Assembly: GCA_014706295.1 (NCBI GenBank)
Contig: JACSVZ010000007.1
Location: 53,396,975 to 53,460,974 of the forward strand
Origin: Lycocorax pyrrhopterus obiensis
Lineage: Eukaryota > Chordata > Aves > Passeriformes > Paradisaeidae
DNA: 64,000 bases
Reading direction: 5' to 3'
In this document: piece after piece, positions 12,237 through 25,235 of the stretch
Position numbering within the stretch: position 1 is the stretch's first letter
How the letters are laid out: each line of letters begins with the position of its first letter
Position numbers and translations under genes: made by a program
Notes under the pieces: model-generated
Databases searched by the model: none
The model's input: only the letters and a program-made list of their open reading frames with translations
What the model was told of the DNA's origin: nothing

Positions 12237-14060
12237 AGAGGATCCCCCTCCGTCCCCTCCCCTCTCTGTCGGTTGTCAGAAGCCCGGTTATAGACAGGAC
12301 ATGCCCGGCTCCTGCTGTTCATACTCTGGTGGGAAGTTGGCATTTCACAATTGTTCCTTTAACAGGGTTGTTTTGGAGCCGCTCCTGGGGATTGTTCCTC
12401 TTCAGGCCGGGCTTGCTGATAAGAACCGCCCGTGGCTTTTATGTAACACGTTAGGATTTGGTCCTGGTCCCAAAATCGCACTGTTTCTTTAGCCTTTTAT
12501 TTCATACCCACCCTCCCCCTCCTGTTCTCGCTGCTCTTAGTAGCCTGTTCCCGGAAAGGCTCTTGTTCGATGCGAGCCGGCCAGGCGCGATCGCCCGTGT
12601 AAAAGCAGCGCAGGTCCCGGCGGAGCTGCGCGGGGGCGGAAGGTGCGCACCGTGGGCTGGTCCCGCACAGCCGGCCGCTCCCGCCCCGGCTTCCCGGGAA
12701 AAGCCCCTTTCCTTCGGCTCCTCTCTCCGCGCTCGGAGCCCTCGGGAGAGGCTCTCCCTTTACTTCCCGTCGTTGTGCGAGGCTCCCCGATCCCCCGCAA
12801 GTTTTGCGGTAGCAACACGGCAGTGAGCGCGCTCTCTGCCCTTCACCTGCGTCTGTTTCCTTGTGGTTTCACTGCAATTGAACTCTGGGGGTTAAACCCC
12901 ATCCCGCTCCCGTTATCCCTGGGGGAATGTGCTTGAATTCGTAGGAATTAGGAACAAGCAGTCGGCGTTGGAGGGTGAGGGTGGTCCCCCGGGCGCCGGG
13001 CCTCCTGCGGCCAGCCACGGGCTGGCAACGCTGCGCCTGTGCCGGCGGCGCGGACCGGCTCGCCCCCCGTTTCGGGGAGACTCGCTGATGGGCCTGTTGG
13101 CTCGCTCCCACTTTGGTGTTCAGTTTTCTTTGGGGTTTCAGAAGTCCAGCAGGGTCTTTTCGAGGGCGTTTGGTGGTTGCTGCTTCAGCCTTACTGGGCT
13201 TGGAGGCTGCGGGGGCGGTAGTTGTCGAGGGGGGATGGGGACGGGCTGTTTGCTCCCCTGTCGAGCCGTGTAGCCATGGCCTGGAAGCTCTTCGATCCAC
13301 GGCTGGAGGTGGTATTTCCCGATGGCACACCTGGCCCTGGCTCCAGCCCGCGCCCCTCCGCAGCAGCCCGTGCCCCGCGTGCCGGCAGAGACCTGCTGCC
13401 ACACGGCATTTCCACGGGGGGCACGTCCTGCCTTCACAGGTCGCCGAGGGACACGGACCGCCGCCTCTGTCCCACACCCCGGCGAAGCGGTCCCGAATCC
13501 CTCCCGCTCGCCACCGTTTTAGCCCCACAGGCTTCTTCTCTTCACGCCCGAGGCTCGCCCGGGGACAGGTGGCAGCGCGCTGCCCCGTCCGCCCTCGGGG
13601 CCGCCGCTGCGGGGAGGGGCCTGCGGGAGGCAGCGGAGGAGGAAGGTCGAAACCAAACAAACGAAAATTCACCCCCAGCCTTGGGGAGCGCAGCTCCAAC
13701 AAAGGCGCTTGTTCCCTGGGCAGGGGGAAACCCGAGTCAAGAGGCAAAACAGCGATCTCCGTCCCCGCCGAGCCCCGCTGCCTTCTCCGAGCGGCCGAGC
13801 CCGGGGCCGCGGGGCTGAGCCCGGCGGGGCGGGCGGGGGGCGCGGGGCCGAACCCGGGCGGGGACCTGCGTCCCGCGGAGGTTTCAGCGCCTTAGCTCGA
13901 CCCAGCGGAGCGTCGACCCTCCTCAGGGGGAGTTTCAGCCGCTGTTTGAGGATGGTTCCCTCTCCCTACTCGTTCCTTCCCCTTTCCCCTGTGTGTTCCC
14001 CACCGGGGGGGTCTGGGTTTGTGCGAGACCACAAGACCTGCGGCCCTTTTGGCCCGGGGC

Positions 14061-14621
14061 TGTCGATTTACCCGAGAAGAGTCCCAAATAAGCAGCTGTT
14101 TGTGCTCTAGCTGGAACGCTAGAGGCTTTCTAAGAATGGCGCTTTTCTTACACGAGGGTTGTTTTTTTTTTAATTTAATTTTATTTTTATTGGTACATCG
14201 AACCAGCCTACAGCATTGCTGGCGTCTTTCCACCAGGTGTCTGGGGCTCAGAGAAAAATTCAAATGAATCTGAAAATTGTGAGACAGTTTCCCTCCCGTT
14301 CTCCCAAATAAAATATAAGAAAGAATTGGTACAAACTGTCCAGGAAGGGATTCAAGATGGTAAAAGAAAAGCACCTTCACTCCACCAGAGTGGTGAGGAC
14401 CCAGAAAGGCCTTCGGCAGTCAGGAAGGAATCAAAGCAGCTGGAAGATGAAATTTGACTGGTTTGAGAACCAGCTTCTGAGATGTGGTTACCACCCACAG
14501 CAAGGAACTTGACCCCGTGATCCGAAACATGCCTTCTCATACTTTTCCTAAAAAATATAATTTGCCTTTCTATACACAAAAAAAAAAAATCAATTACATT
14601 GCACACAATAAACTACTCTGC
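14061..14621. other. CpG-island flank, non-coding
   Basis: GC content falls quickly here. A T-rich run lies near 14161-14190 and a 12-A run at 14578-14589. No gene or recognisable repeat was found. Confidence 0.6.
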
Positions 14622-14760
14622 TTCACAGCACTCTTGTAGGTATGAGTCCCTATTCCCAGTCTACAGAGGAGGGACCTGGTTTGCTCTAGAGGTCATACTT
14701 GGAGCTGGGGGTACTTGCTCGGTCCTGAGACCCAGAGCTCCCACCACCACCCCGCACTGG
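14622..14760 (-). repeat. MIR-type SINE
   Basis: The plus strand follows the reverse complement of MIR: a 'tgtaggtatgagtccctatt' block, 'ctacagaggagg', 'gaggtcatacttggagctgg', then 'ggtcctgagacccagagctc'. The reverse complement of MIR has the same order (tattatccccattttacagatgagg, then ggtcacacagctag, then gaacccaggt). MIRs are tRNA-derived SINEs of the amniote ancestor, so this is an old fossil. Confidence 0.75.
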
Positions 14761-17700
14761 TTTTCTCACTGAAGTCCCCCATGACACTGATCCTGTTAGG
14801 AATTGAGAGAAGGCTATCTGCAAATACAAGGGGCTGCTTTGCAAGATCCAGGGAATACCAGTTCTGGATGTTACTTTAAACCAAGTATATGGTATGAGGA
14901 AACAGACATGGCGGGGGAGGTAGGTTTTAAACTATCAGCATTTGACTATTATAATTATTTACTTAAACTACATTTAGTCTTGATAAGTAGTCCTTGTTAC
15001 TTTTAGAAGAACCCAGCTGAACTTACTGAAAGATTTTCTACTCACCTGACTTACGAAACAATCGTTTTCTGTCTGAATAAATAGAGAGGACTGACTGATG
15101 CTTATGCTTTCGATGTAGACAGCAAAACCTAGACCCAAATCTACTTGCTTTTCTTATGCAAATCTTTTCACAGGATTAGAAGGGAAAGTAAACAGCAGTC
15201 CAAACTTAAGATCTTTTTTCTTTTTAGAGGCAGCCTGTTGTATAAATCTGAAACAGAAACTGTTTTCATTTGAAGATCAAATAGAAGTTATCTAGTGAAG
15301 TTGACAAACAGGGCAGAATAATCTGTTTGCATTTTTGGGGAAAGGATAGCTCTGGTTTTGTTTCAAGACAAGTAACTTTTAAATAATATTTAACGAAATA
15401 ATTGACCTTGATGTTTAAACTACAACTTCCTTCACGTCATTAAGCTCACTGTTTTTAAAAAAAATGTTTAGTATCTGAACTCTGGCGTTCATTCTGCTAA
15501 TCTCATAATAACATTTGTTTCTTGTGGAATTTTGTTTGATGAACTCATTGGTGAAAGAGGAGAGAAAGAGTTCAGAACAACACAAGCTTTACAGCTCATT
15601 TTTACTTTTTCTCTCTGAAAAATAGCAAAAACACCCATATGCAGAAAGACTTTTCAGGAATAATTTTTCAGATGGATGGATCAAGAAGAAACTTTCTACA
15701 GCTGAACCATAAGCCTTGGGACAGACTGTTCTTTTAACATGTATTCTGACTTTTTAAAAATATTGCAGTCCTTGACTATAAAAAAAATTATTTTGTGGCG
15801 TTTTTCCTTATGATAACTGGGCTCTGAGTCTGCTTTTGAAATGTGAGAGAAATTGAACTAACTCCATAAAGTGTGTCTATCACATAAAGCTTTTAGGACA
15901 GCCTGATTCACACTATATCCTGCTCTTTGTTCGACTGACAGATTTCCAACTGCAGAAAGAGGCACGTATCTGGGGACTGCTATTATCTAAGCTAAATATG
16001 TACATTTTGGATAAGTTCTGTTTTATTTGAATACTCACAATTTCTGTTTGGGGATCTTAAGCATGAAAGGATTCCAGTGATGTGCATTTTATTAACTATC
16101 CATCATTCTTTGTACATGCACAAAGGTGCATAAACATACACATTTACTAGTCTCTCTGCTCTGCAAGACTTCAGAAAATTACATGCAAAATTATTTCAAG
16201 TAAAAGCAAACAAGCAACCAGACAATATACACATTACCATACAAGAAAATAGGGAAACAAACAAGGTGGGGAGAAATAAAAGCAATAAATGAACAGAGTT
16301 TAACTTAATTTTTATTTGTTTGTAAATGAAAAATACTATGGCACCAGTGGAATTTTTTTCAGTTATGTGATCCTTGAATTACAAAACACTGATATCTACC
16401 AAAACACTGTTGTGTACCCTGCACATTGTGTACTCACACAAAGATGAAAGCTCTTCCTTTTTCCCTGTTGGCACACATTTTTTCTCTCCAATGAGTTCCT
16501 ACTTCCAACATGCGGACATATGAGAAATCAGGTTGCTTTACTCCCAACAAAGGACACATAGTTAACATTTCCACTGATAAACAATATTTGAATTCCCACC
16601 ACAGGGTACAAACTGTCAGCTCAATAATGTTTAAAGACCTGGGATCTAGAGAGCATGGTGGTGTTACACAACTGGAGATGTGACGTTATCTGGCAATCTG
16701 AGCAGGGTCACACTGGTCATGGGACAATACGAATTCTGTGTCAGACATCGCGTTGATAAAGGTTGTCTCAACTTCACACAAGTGTCATGCAGTGCAAGCA
16801 AGAATAAATTGTCAGAGTCATCTCCCATCTCATCATTACCCTCTATCTCTTCTTCCCCTATGGCATAATTGGCATAGGACATCCCTCAGAGCATTGCATT
16901 GCAGTCCCTCAGGCTCCTGTCCCCAAGTGACTAACTGGTGACAAGCTGTATGTGACACAGGGCAGCACCCGCATCACAGCAATGATGTGTTTGCAGGAGG
17001 TACAGCCATGGGGCACTTTCTGTTATGTCCTTAATGCAATCCCCCACTGTGACTCAACACCAGCAAGTGAAGGGAGGAGGCAGCCACCATCCTGTGGGGT
17101 TATTGTGCAGTTCCCCTACACAGGTTGCCTCTGTGACTGCCAAGTTATGTTTTTACCACTTGTGCAGCTACTGCTCTTCACTTTTACATGGAATGAGAAC
17201 ATGGCACCTGGGCATGGCAGTTCTTGACCTGAGATGCTACAGATGCTACATCAGAGTAGCAGTTGTTCAGCTGTAGTTATTTGCAGAAGCTACTGGCTCT
17301 ACTATTTTTTTTATATTATGAGGTACAAGGAAAATAGTACAGCAACTCAGCAGTGAATTGGGTGCTGTGCCTGCTACAAGTCACATCAGACCTATAGCCT
17401 GTGTGTTTTGGGGCATGCAGTCGACACCTAAGCTGATACATCTTTTCCCAACAGCCAAACATAGCTTGCAACACACAGGCAAAGACAGAGGACGGCATTT
17501 CTTTCATACAGGGCAGACCTGCTCCTTCCATCTTCTGTTTCTCTGATGGTGATTTGTGAGGAACCAACCTCACATATTGCCTCAGCCCAGGGACTAAACT
17601 TCACCTCCTCAGCACAGGTGTTAAGCAGGCAGCTGTGCGAAACCAGGCTCCTCTGTGAGACCAAATGCACTGTTCTTCCCCGTTTTCCTGAGGATGATTT

Positions 17701-20700
17701 ACCTTGAGACTGTGCTGGACTGTGGGAATTCTCTCACCCCAATATTTATATCAACGCCCCTCACTCTTGTTTTGGGAACCAGAAACAGTGATTGTGTCCT
17801 AAATTTCATCAGTCTCTGGTTATCTTGCTTTAGAGTCTTCTATCCTAAAAATCTGTTCTTATGGTTATTCTTTGTATCCTCTGCTGAGCTGGTTCAGAGC
17901 ATTTCTGCACACTGCAAAACAGGCACCAAATATTTCCCTCTGTGCTAAATTCAGTGGTTCTTATGGAGATCATGTCAGTCAACTTGTAAAGAGCTTCAGG
18001 TTCTGTAGGTAACATGAGTTTAAACAGTATCTGCCTGCATACATCTCCTTACCTTTTCCTCCAAACATACCTGCAGGTCTGTCAGAGAACCCTGGGGAAG
18101 CTGTAACTACAATGAAGGCACTAAGAGTGTGAATCCAGAGAGGATTAAGACTGCTAACCACTGCAGCATGTCCCTGCTGCCTGCGCCTTACTAAAGCACA
18201 AAAGTCTTGTGACTGGCGTGTCCTCCACTTCACTGGGTTACATGACACATGCCAGAAAATGTGTCAACCCACTCCCCAACTCCTCAGCATTATTAGCCTG
18301 GGGAGGGAAACACAGCCAAAGAACACGCACACAACTTTGACAGGTTCTGCCTAATCCACCCACATAATGACATTTCTTATGCTAAGTGCCAGAGCGGTGT
18401 AGGGAGGCCACTGTCTGTACCAGCTGCTGGCAAGTCAAAGTTAGTTTCATGGTTATGTTTAAGATATAGCCTGATGTTTCGTTAAGTCGTCTTTGTCTCC
18501 TGTGGTGCAGAGCTCAGAGAATGACATCAAAAGCCTTCCTAATTCACCCCCCGGGTCATCTGATTATAGGCATGGCACAGAGCCATGCTGCCCCAGGAGA
18601 CCGTGAGTCATGATGACATCCATGACTATCCTCTTATTCCGTGGAAGGAAGTAATGTGCCCTGAGCATGAAACAACCAGGAGTAGATTACATCCTTCCTC
18701 GTGTCAGCTTAGCCCTGCTGGCTGTTTGCGCAGGTACTGGGGAGGCAAGAGCAGCCTCTGATTTCCCAGCCTTTCTTCTCCCCACCCCTACCTCAGGGAA
18801 GCTGTTCCTCCCCATGCTGGGACATGCCATGTGGGCAAACCACACGAGAGGATTTTGCTCAGCCAGGCAAGGAAGAGGACTCTGGATCTCTTCTCCAGCG
18901 TGGTGCAGAGTTACATCACATGGTGAAACATCCATACCCCCTCCAAGAGTCCAGGCGTATCTGATCATGAGGATGCTGTGTGTTCTCCATCCCTTGGCAT
19001 TTATCCTTGCAATTAGTCTATCTGTTTCTGATTTATTTATTTTCAGGCCGTCTTCTGCACCCTTGCTCCCTCGTTTGGGCACATGGGGCAAACCACAGAC
19101 TTGCCCTTAAACTACACAGAAAAATAAAATCAGAAACAGACTAACCACAAGAATCAATAGCAAGGGGCAGAAAGCACATGATTGGATACTGGAGCTTCCT
19201 TCAGAGATCCATCTGCCTCAAAATGTGATGTAACTAGGCTCACATACCACATCTGCAAAAGGGGGTAACAGATTCGTCTTCGTAACCTGACTGGCAGGGT
19301 AAAACTATGCTGGCTCAGAGAAGCCAAGGCATGTTTAAAAATCACTTCTAAGGAAGAAAAATAAGTCCATTTTGTGTTCACAGAGCTAAAGCAATCACTT
19401 TCAAGTCTGACGTGATTCCTGTTAGTGTTATTGTTGCTTCCTAGAATTTAGGCTTGAATTTGGCAGAAGTCGAGAAGCCAAGGCATACACAGAACCATTT
19501 GTGAGAATCAGTGTGTCTGTGTGCATGGGCCAATTCTTTTCTGAATAAACACCAGTCCCTGCGCTGCTGGGTATAGTGTCGATATAGGATGGCAGTCAGA
19601 CATGTAGGCTCATACCCATGAGGCAAGGCTATGTAGGGATGCAAGTTACCTTTTTTCCCTAAAAATAAACACAACCAGATAATGAACCACACCTCTCAGT
19701 GCCATTAAAATATTTGTGTTACATTACAACTGTTCCTTGTTTGTCTCCCAAAAGTAGCATCATTGCCTGGGAGAGAGTAACAAGGCATTAATCAAAAATA
19801 GATGGGCAGTACAAGAAATGAAGGACAAGCAGACATGTATAAATGTCTTCCAGCATATCCAGAATACAGGGGCTGTCTGAAAACCTTGTGATTAGAGTCA
19901 ATACACTCGATCCAGCCACAGAGACAGTGTGCACTGCTGTCATTCCCATACCATACATCTTATTTGATACCCTGTGATTCTGCAGCCCTTCGTCAGGTGA
20001 ACGATGTGAAGTTGTTGTTCATGAGATAGATCAGACAGCACAGAAACCCTCTGGACAGAAACCTTGGCTTGTTTCTGACTAGGAAAAATAAATCTTTTCT
20101 TTTGGAATCTGCAGAAATACAGACGCAAAAGCAGGACACGGATAAATGAGAGAAGATAAGGTGTTGCTCCTGCAAGCAGAACATCCTGTCTTCACAATGG
20201 GTGAGTACTTCCAACCTTTCTAAATATTTCATTGCCATCCAAGTAGATCATAGAGCTGCCCCTCTCTCCTTCCCAGATACTTTCCAGCATTCTAAGCCAT
20301 AATAGAAGCAGGCAGAAAGCAGAAGTCTGTTTTGAAAAGGAGATTAAAAAAATAAAGGGAAAAAAAAGAAAACCTGAGGATGCCCTGAATTCTGTAGTCA
20401 ACCTCCTGGACACTGCCACAGAATTTTGTACATCTCCATGAAGATATGGCTGATTTTGGTTGATCATTAGCAGAACCTGAGGCAGCTGTATAAACAGCAG
20501 ATTTCTACACCTACAGGTCTTCATTCATTTCCTCCAGTGAGGTTTTTAATTTGACTGGCAGCTAGCCTATCTGGACAGCTGATAAGAGAAGAAAAAATTC
20601 ACCCTGCAGTCCTTGCATTGCCACTGCCTTTCCTCTGGTTCTCATCATAGAAATGTACAAAGAATTAAAGAGCTCTCAATACATTTGTAGCCAAATATTT

Positions 20701-23145
20701 ACCCTAAGTGAGGTAGATTATATTTGCTTATTGTACCCATTGCCATGCTGGCATGTGTTCAAGACTGTCTAATTCCTTGGAGTGCTATTGAATGGTTTAA
20801 AAAACCCTTTGTTTATAATAAACTGTTTGCCAATGAGTGCACATTCAGGGTTGTTCAGGGTATAGTAGCTCCGGAGCTCACACGCCTGGCGTTTGAGCAC
20901 TTGGTGTTGTCTCACTTCACAAACAGAGCACTGGGGACAGTTCTGGGATGCAGCCAATTTACCTTAGTCTCTTGCAGGGTTATTAAGAGTATTTTGAAAT
21001 TCTCTCAGGCATTTCATGGAGAGAAAACGTAATTAAACCATGTTCAGAGGAAACATTCTTCAAGGAAATATAACTTCATCTTAATCAGCTTGCTTTTTTG
21101 AAAGCATACTTATTTTGACAACATTTTTAATGGAGACAAATTAAAATATTATTTACAGTAAATTATATTTAAATTATTGTTTTCCATAAAGTGAAAACAC
21201 TTAAGTAGTTCCTTGTTTTGTCTAATCTTGTTTTGAACTTTATATAGCATTCATATATTTAACATTTCTCCTACTAAATTGAATATTTTAATGTCATTAT
21301 AACTTTTGGGCTTTCTGGTGTGAGAATGATTTGACACTTATGGAACACTTCCACCATGCCAAATATATTTTCTTGGAATTTTCAGTCCCTGAAAACTTCA
21401 CCACCTTCTCTTTTTCCCCAAGTGCTGGAATTTCCCATAGGATGGAAATTCTGTTTACTGACCAGCTCTGCTAAAATTTCTTTCTCTATCAAAAAGAAAG
21501 GGGGGAGGGTGTCACAAATACACAACCGTAAACTTGTCAGGATGCATTTCTTATTGTTGGCTCATATGTTGCCCTCTTTTGGTAGCTTTTGTATTGTACT
21601 ACACATAAAATATTTAACAACTGCTGTAGCAACTCAATATCCAAAGGAGACCGAGTGCTGAATGTTAGAACTAAATAAATGCAAGAAAAGAGCGGTAGGT
21701 TGCGAGTTTGGCAAGTAAAGATCTTATAGAGACATCCTGTTGGGAGAGGAAAAGCACTAGAGAATTAATAAAGCAGTACAGCATAAAACTGTACTGTAGA
21801 GGTTAGTGAGAAAGAAGAAAAAGAAGATCTGTAGATACTCACGTGAATAATTTAACCCTATATCCTGACTTCAATCCTATGATGAGAAACCCGACTTTGA
21901 AAAATTTGTTCAATCAAGATTTGTAAAGGGAAACTCTGCCCTAATCATCACTCATTTGGTCTTTCCCTGTTATTTATTTCATAATCTATGAAAGGGTTTT
22001 ATTAAATTCTTGTGGGTATTGACTAGTAAAGCCCAGAAAAGTGCCTGCTAATTTTCCAAGTCTAAATCCCTACCAAAGTCAACACTTTCTTCACTAATTT
22101 ATTTCTGAATGATGAAATTAAATATGCCGTGATTTGCTAATACTAGCTATAAAATCATGTGATACTTACAGTATTATGAGCCTAGAATCATTATTTAAGC
22201 AAAACCCTCAAGTGTTAATTTTTTCCAGAGAAGAGTTTTTTCCTACTATTTCTGAGTAAAATTTCCAAAAAAAAACCCCTACTCAGTCTGTGCCAATGAT
22301 TAAGAGTCTAAAGAGATGGGTATTCCTCTCCTCTTGACTTTCCAAAAGAACTGAATGCTAACTCCCCCAAAATACCATTCTTAGAGAACAAACTGCTCTC
22401 TACTTCAGATAATTCTCAGTTATAAGCACAATAAATGGTTACACAGAAGAGATATTCCCACCGTATCTGTGATCCTAGTTCAGCATTCCACAGCCTTGTT
22501 CTTTAAAGATTAATTTTCTTTGGTTTGAAAACCAGCATCAGGAATTCAGCCTCACAGGAACTGTTTTATGAACAGTCACAGAGACGATTTCAGAGCTCAG
22601 AAGGGAACTGTTCCTCCCACCTTGAATTGTGAAGGTTCTGTGGCAACTATAGGAATTCTTGGGATAGGGAAGAACTCCCAGCCTTCCAATGTAAAGACAT
22701 ACATTCTCTGATGCTCTATTCAAACCTATCCAAAAACCCCCAGCAATATGATCTCCGCTTGAAAGACCATCTGACAGCCTTCCAATTTTCACCTTAAAAA
22801 AAATACACCCAAAAGGCATGATTTCACTGCCATTCTCTCTCTGTTATATAATTTTGGCTGGTTTAAGACTTTGCCGACCTTTGTTCCACACCTAAGAATG
22901 CAGAAGCCCAGCCTTATGGTAATAAATGACTGCCTGCTCATTTTGATGCAGCCAGTATGCACCTCTTGGTGGCCAAGGGCTCACAGACTTTGGTCACGTT
23001 TCCTCACAGATCTAACCAAACCCCTCCTGCTCCAGGCTAATGAAGTGCTTTAACATGTGCACTGTTTAACCTGATATGTAGTTCCTTTGTTAAAGCCACC
23101 TAGCAGGGCTGTAAAGGGAGCTGTAAATCTGCAGCACAGCTCATA
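14761..23145. other. Long non-coding stretch
   Basis: No supported gene was found. The interval 16600-19110 is GC-richer than its flanks and holds open frames on both strands (for example 147 codons at 18667-19110 plus, overlapped by 134 codons on minus), without known domains. Sections such as 21040-21300 and 22000-22300 are strongly AT-rich. No clear mobile element was seen. Confidence 0.55.
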
Positions 23146-23197
23146 CACTTTAAGTTAAGTTTATGCTTAATGAGACGTTTGGTTTGAGCCTGAGTCT
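23146..23197. repeat. Fragment of an old amniote dispersed repeat
   Basis: 'cactttaagttaagtttatgc' is followed by 'ttaatgagacgtttggtttg' and 'agcctgagtc'. It resembles the 'TTAAGCATGTGCTTAAGTGC' unit seen scattered in sauropsid genomes. I cannot name the family. Confidence 0.45.
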
Positions 23198-23514
23198 TTC
23201 CCCCAAGTGTTTTTTCCAGCCTTTGAATCGTTGTGGGATTTCTTCCAACTCCTTCTAGTCAGTCAGTGGCTGGCAATATTGAACACAGAGTTCAATATTC
23301 TGTTTCTATTACAGAGAATGTAATAGCACAATCTTTTACACAGGCACTCTTACCTCCCTTCTTCATGGTACATATCTGTACGTGCACAGCTTTTATAACT
23401 GCAAATTCATCTCTCTCCCCCATCTGGTCTTCTCTCCACTATACCTTGAAACTCTATCAGAAATACTGATGGCCAGTATATGTACATTCCAATAAGTCCT
23501 GGGGTTTGTTTTCC

Positions 23515-23531
23515 TTTTTTTTTTTTTTTTT
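23515..23531. repeat. Poly-T run (17 T)
   Basis: An uninterrupted T-run just before a piece of ancient CR1-like sequence. It may be a simple homopolymer and is not clearly the tail of an insertion. Confidence 0.9.
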
Positions 23532-23555
23532 GTGAATTGTTTGGGCGATTTTGTG

Positions 23556-23790
23556 CTCAGCTTTCTAATATCTCCCATTCCTTTGATATCATTTATCTGC
23601 TGTCCTCTGTTTGCATTCTTTCCTTGTTTAGTATCATCAGCACATTTCACTGTTTTGCTGTTTACCTCTACTTTGAGATTACCATGGAGATATTAAATAG
23701 AACAATGTCTGTCAAAAGTCCCTGACATGACCCACAAGACATTTCCACAAGCTACAACAATTGATCGTTGCTCTTTGTTTGCATTCTTTC
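23556..23790 (-). repeat. Ancient CR1/L3-type LINE fragment
   Basis: The segment keeps the order of the old CR1 3' region: a 'tagtatcatcagcacatttc' block, then 'gagatattaaatagaacaat', then a 'cctgacatgacccacaag' block. These correspond to the parts of the family that encode 'SSADDT'-like and 'FN(I)F'-like stretches near the ORF2 end on the other strand. It is heavily diverged, so exact limits are uncertain. Confidence 0.5.
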
Positions 23791-23935
23791 TCCCATTTTA
23801 GTCTACACAGCAGTGTTCCCCGCCAAAACAACTGAAGTTCTTTCTGTCAACATGAATACCTGAAACAGTGTCAAATGACATATTCAGTGCTCCATATATG
23901 CACTCACCCACATTCCCACCATGCTGCGTATCTCT

Positions 23936-23995
23936 CTGTTCACTCACTTATCATGCTGTTCACTCACTTATCATGCTGTTCACTCACTTATCATA
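23936..23995. repeat. 20-bp x 3 minisatellite
   Basis: Three head-to-tail copies of CTGTTCACTCACTTATCATG. The first two are identical and the third differs only at the last base. The high identity implies a recent expansion. Confidence 0.97.
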
Positions 23996-24264
23996 CTGCC
24001 TTGCTTGCTGAGTGCCAACTTGGAGCATCCTGACCACAGCCTACAGCCTTGGTCCCCAAATCTGTAATATACAGAATTTATATGTTGCATACTAGCATGA
24101 AAGGCACATTTAATAAGTTTTACTTTTTACTAGACCATACTACTTGCTGTTCCTGATGCTGTTTGCCTCAGTGTTTCCTTGGGATTAATTGCATGACTTA
24201 GCTGTAAGAAATAAACAGAACTTGGCCTAAAATATTAAAGACATTGTCCTTGATTTATTACCTT

Positions 24265-25235
24265 TGAGGTAAGAAATGACCATTAACTATCCTGTCTAAC
24301 CTTTTCAGTCACAGGCATTACCCCATTCCCTATACACAGAGCCCAGAAATTTCTGCTTGGCTGACATATGTTTTCCAGAAAGGGATTCAATTTTGATATG
24401 TACACAATTGCTTTCTTGGGCAGTTTGTTTCAGCAGTTCATCACACTTACTGCTACAAATCCAAGCCTTAACGCTTGCTTAAATTTACTTGGCTTACATT
24501 TCCACCCACTGATTCTTGTAATATATTCATCTGATGCAAGACACTTTTTTTCTTGTTGTGAAGGTAATTATACACTGTAATCCAGTCATCTCATTTTGGT
24601 AAGGGAAACAAAACATACTTTCCAATCTGCAAGTGGTTCGTATGCTTTTTCTCCCACCTTTTTTCAGATTTCTAGCACCCACTGTGCTGCAGCACACCCC
24701 AGCCATATAAGCCAACTCATATATCCCTGCTAACTTGTTCAAAGAGGACGTTATCCCTTTTCCACACCATCAGATTGAATCCTGTGTCCAGTTGCTTCCC
24801 CACAATGATACCATGGACTTTTCAAGCGCCACCCTTGGGATATGATTTCTGTTGCATCAATACACAAACTGTTTGTGCATGATTTAAAATTCATTTTTTC
24901 TGCAGAGGTCCTGCTTACTGAATATGTGCTGCTCCATCTTCAGAATTTATTTATCATTCCACCAATTTTAATTTCCTCCCTAATTTACTAAGCATTGTTT
25001 AACTAGGCATGTACTTGTCTCGCAACCATTAAGGACAGTTCCGTGGCCTGCCAAGCATAACACCCATTTCTGCAAACTCTCTTCCCAGAGCTTTCCTTCA
25101 GAGCTGACAGCTGCTTTTTGACACCTATCACTTAGTTCTTAATCCACTCAGCAGTCACTCCATATCTATTGTACAGCACTCATTTTTATTAAATGCTTAA
25201 ACAGAGGAGGCAAACAAGTGTATTTGAATGCTGAA
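24265..25235 (-). repeat. Ancient CR1/L3-type LINE, about 1 kb
   Basis: A long stretch follows the plan of an ancient amniote CR1/L3 element read from its 3' end. Blocks in order are 'aaccttttcagtcacaggca', 'tgacatatgttttccagaaa', 'gggcagtttgtttcagcagt', 'gattcttgtaatatattcat' and 'gtaattatacactgtaatcc'. Much later come 'atttatcattccaccaattt' and 'ttagttcttaatccactcag'. The match is by memory of the family's layout, not by a search. All frames are broken. The element predates the bird lineage. Confidence 0.72.

Larger units (their letters stand above)
9990..14060. promoter_or_regulatory. Broad CpG island, likely promoter region
   Basis: GC content and CpG frequency rise sharply against AT-rich flanks and stay high for about 4 kb. 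There are three denser sub-blocks (about 9990-11360, 11490-11900 and 12540-13930) separated by AT-richer patches. GC boxes, a TGAGTCA AP-1-type site at 10654-10660 and ETS-like CCGGAA at two places are visible. Islands this broad in vertebrates are often found at promoters of developmental regulator genes, which is general knowledge and not proof here. Long open frames across the block run in several frames on both strands, as expected when stop codons are rare, so they are not taken as genes. Two outward-facing splice donors support transcription in both directions. Confidence 0.88.

Noticed and set aside
12869..13747. 292-codon minus-strand open frame
   Set aside because: It overlaps several other long frames on the opposite strand and has low-complexity composition. 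There is no known protein similarity.
16660..17280. Possible transposase-derived sequence with open frames on both strands
   Set aside because: Translations on both strands are interrupted and show none of the transposase motifs I looked for.
18667..19110. 147-codon plus-strand frame beginning with a signal-peptide-like stretch (VSLALLAVCAG, then ARA|AS)
   Set aside because: An antisense frame of 134 codons overlaps it almost wholly. The rest of the protein is unrecognisable, and there is no CpG-rich promoter or splice context.
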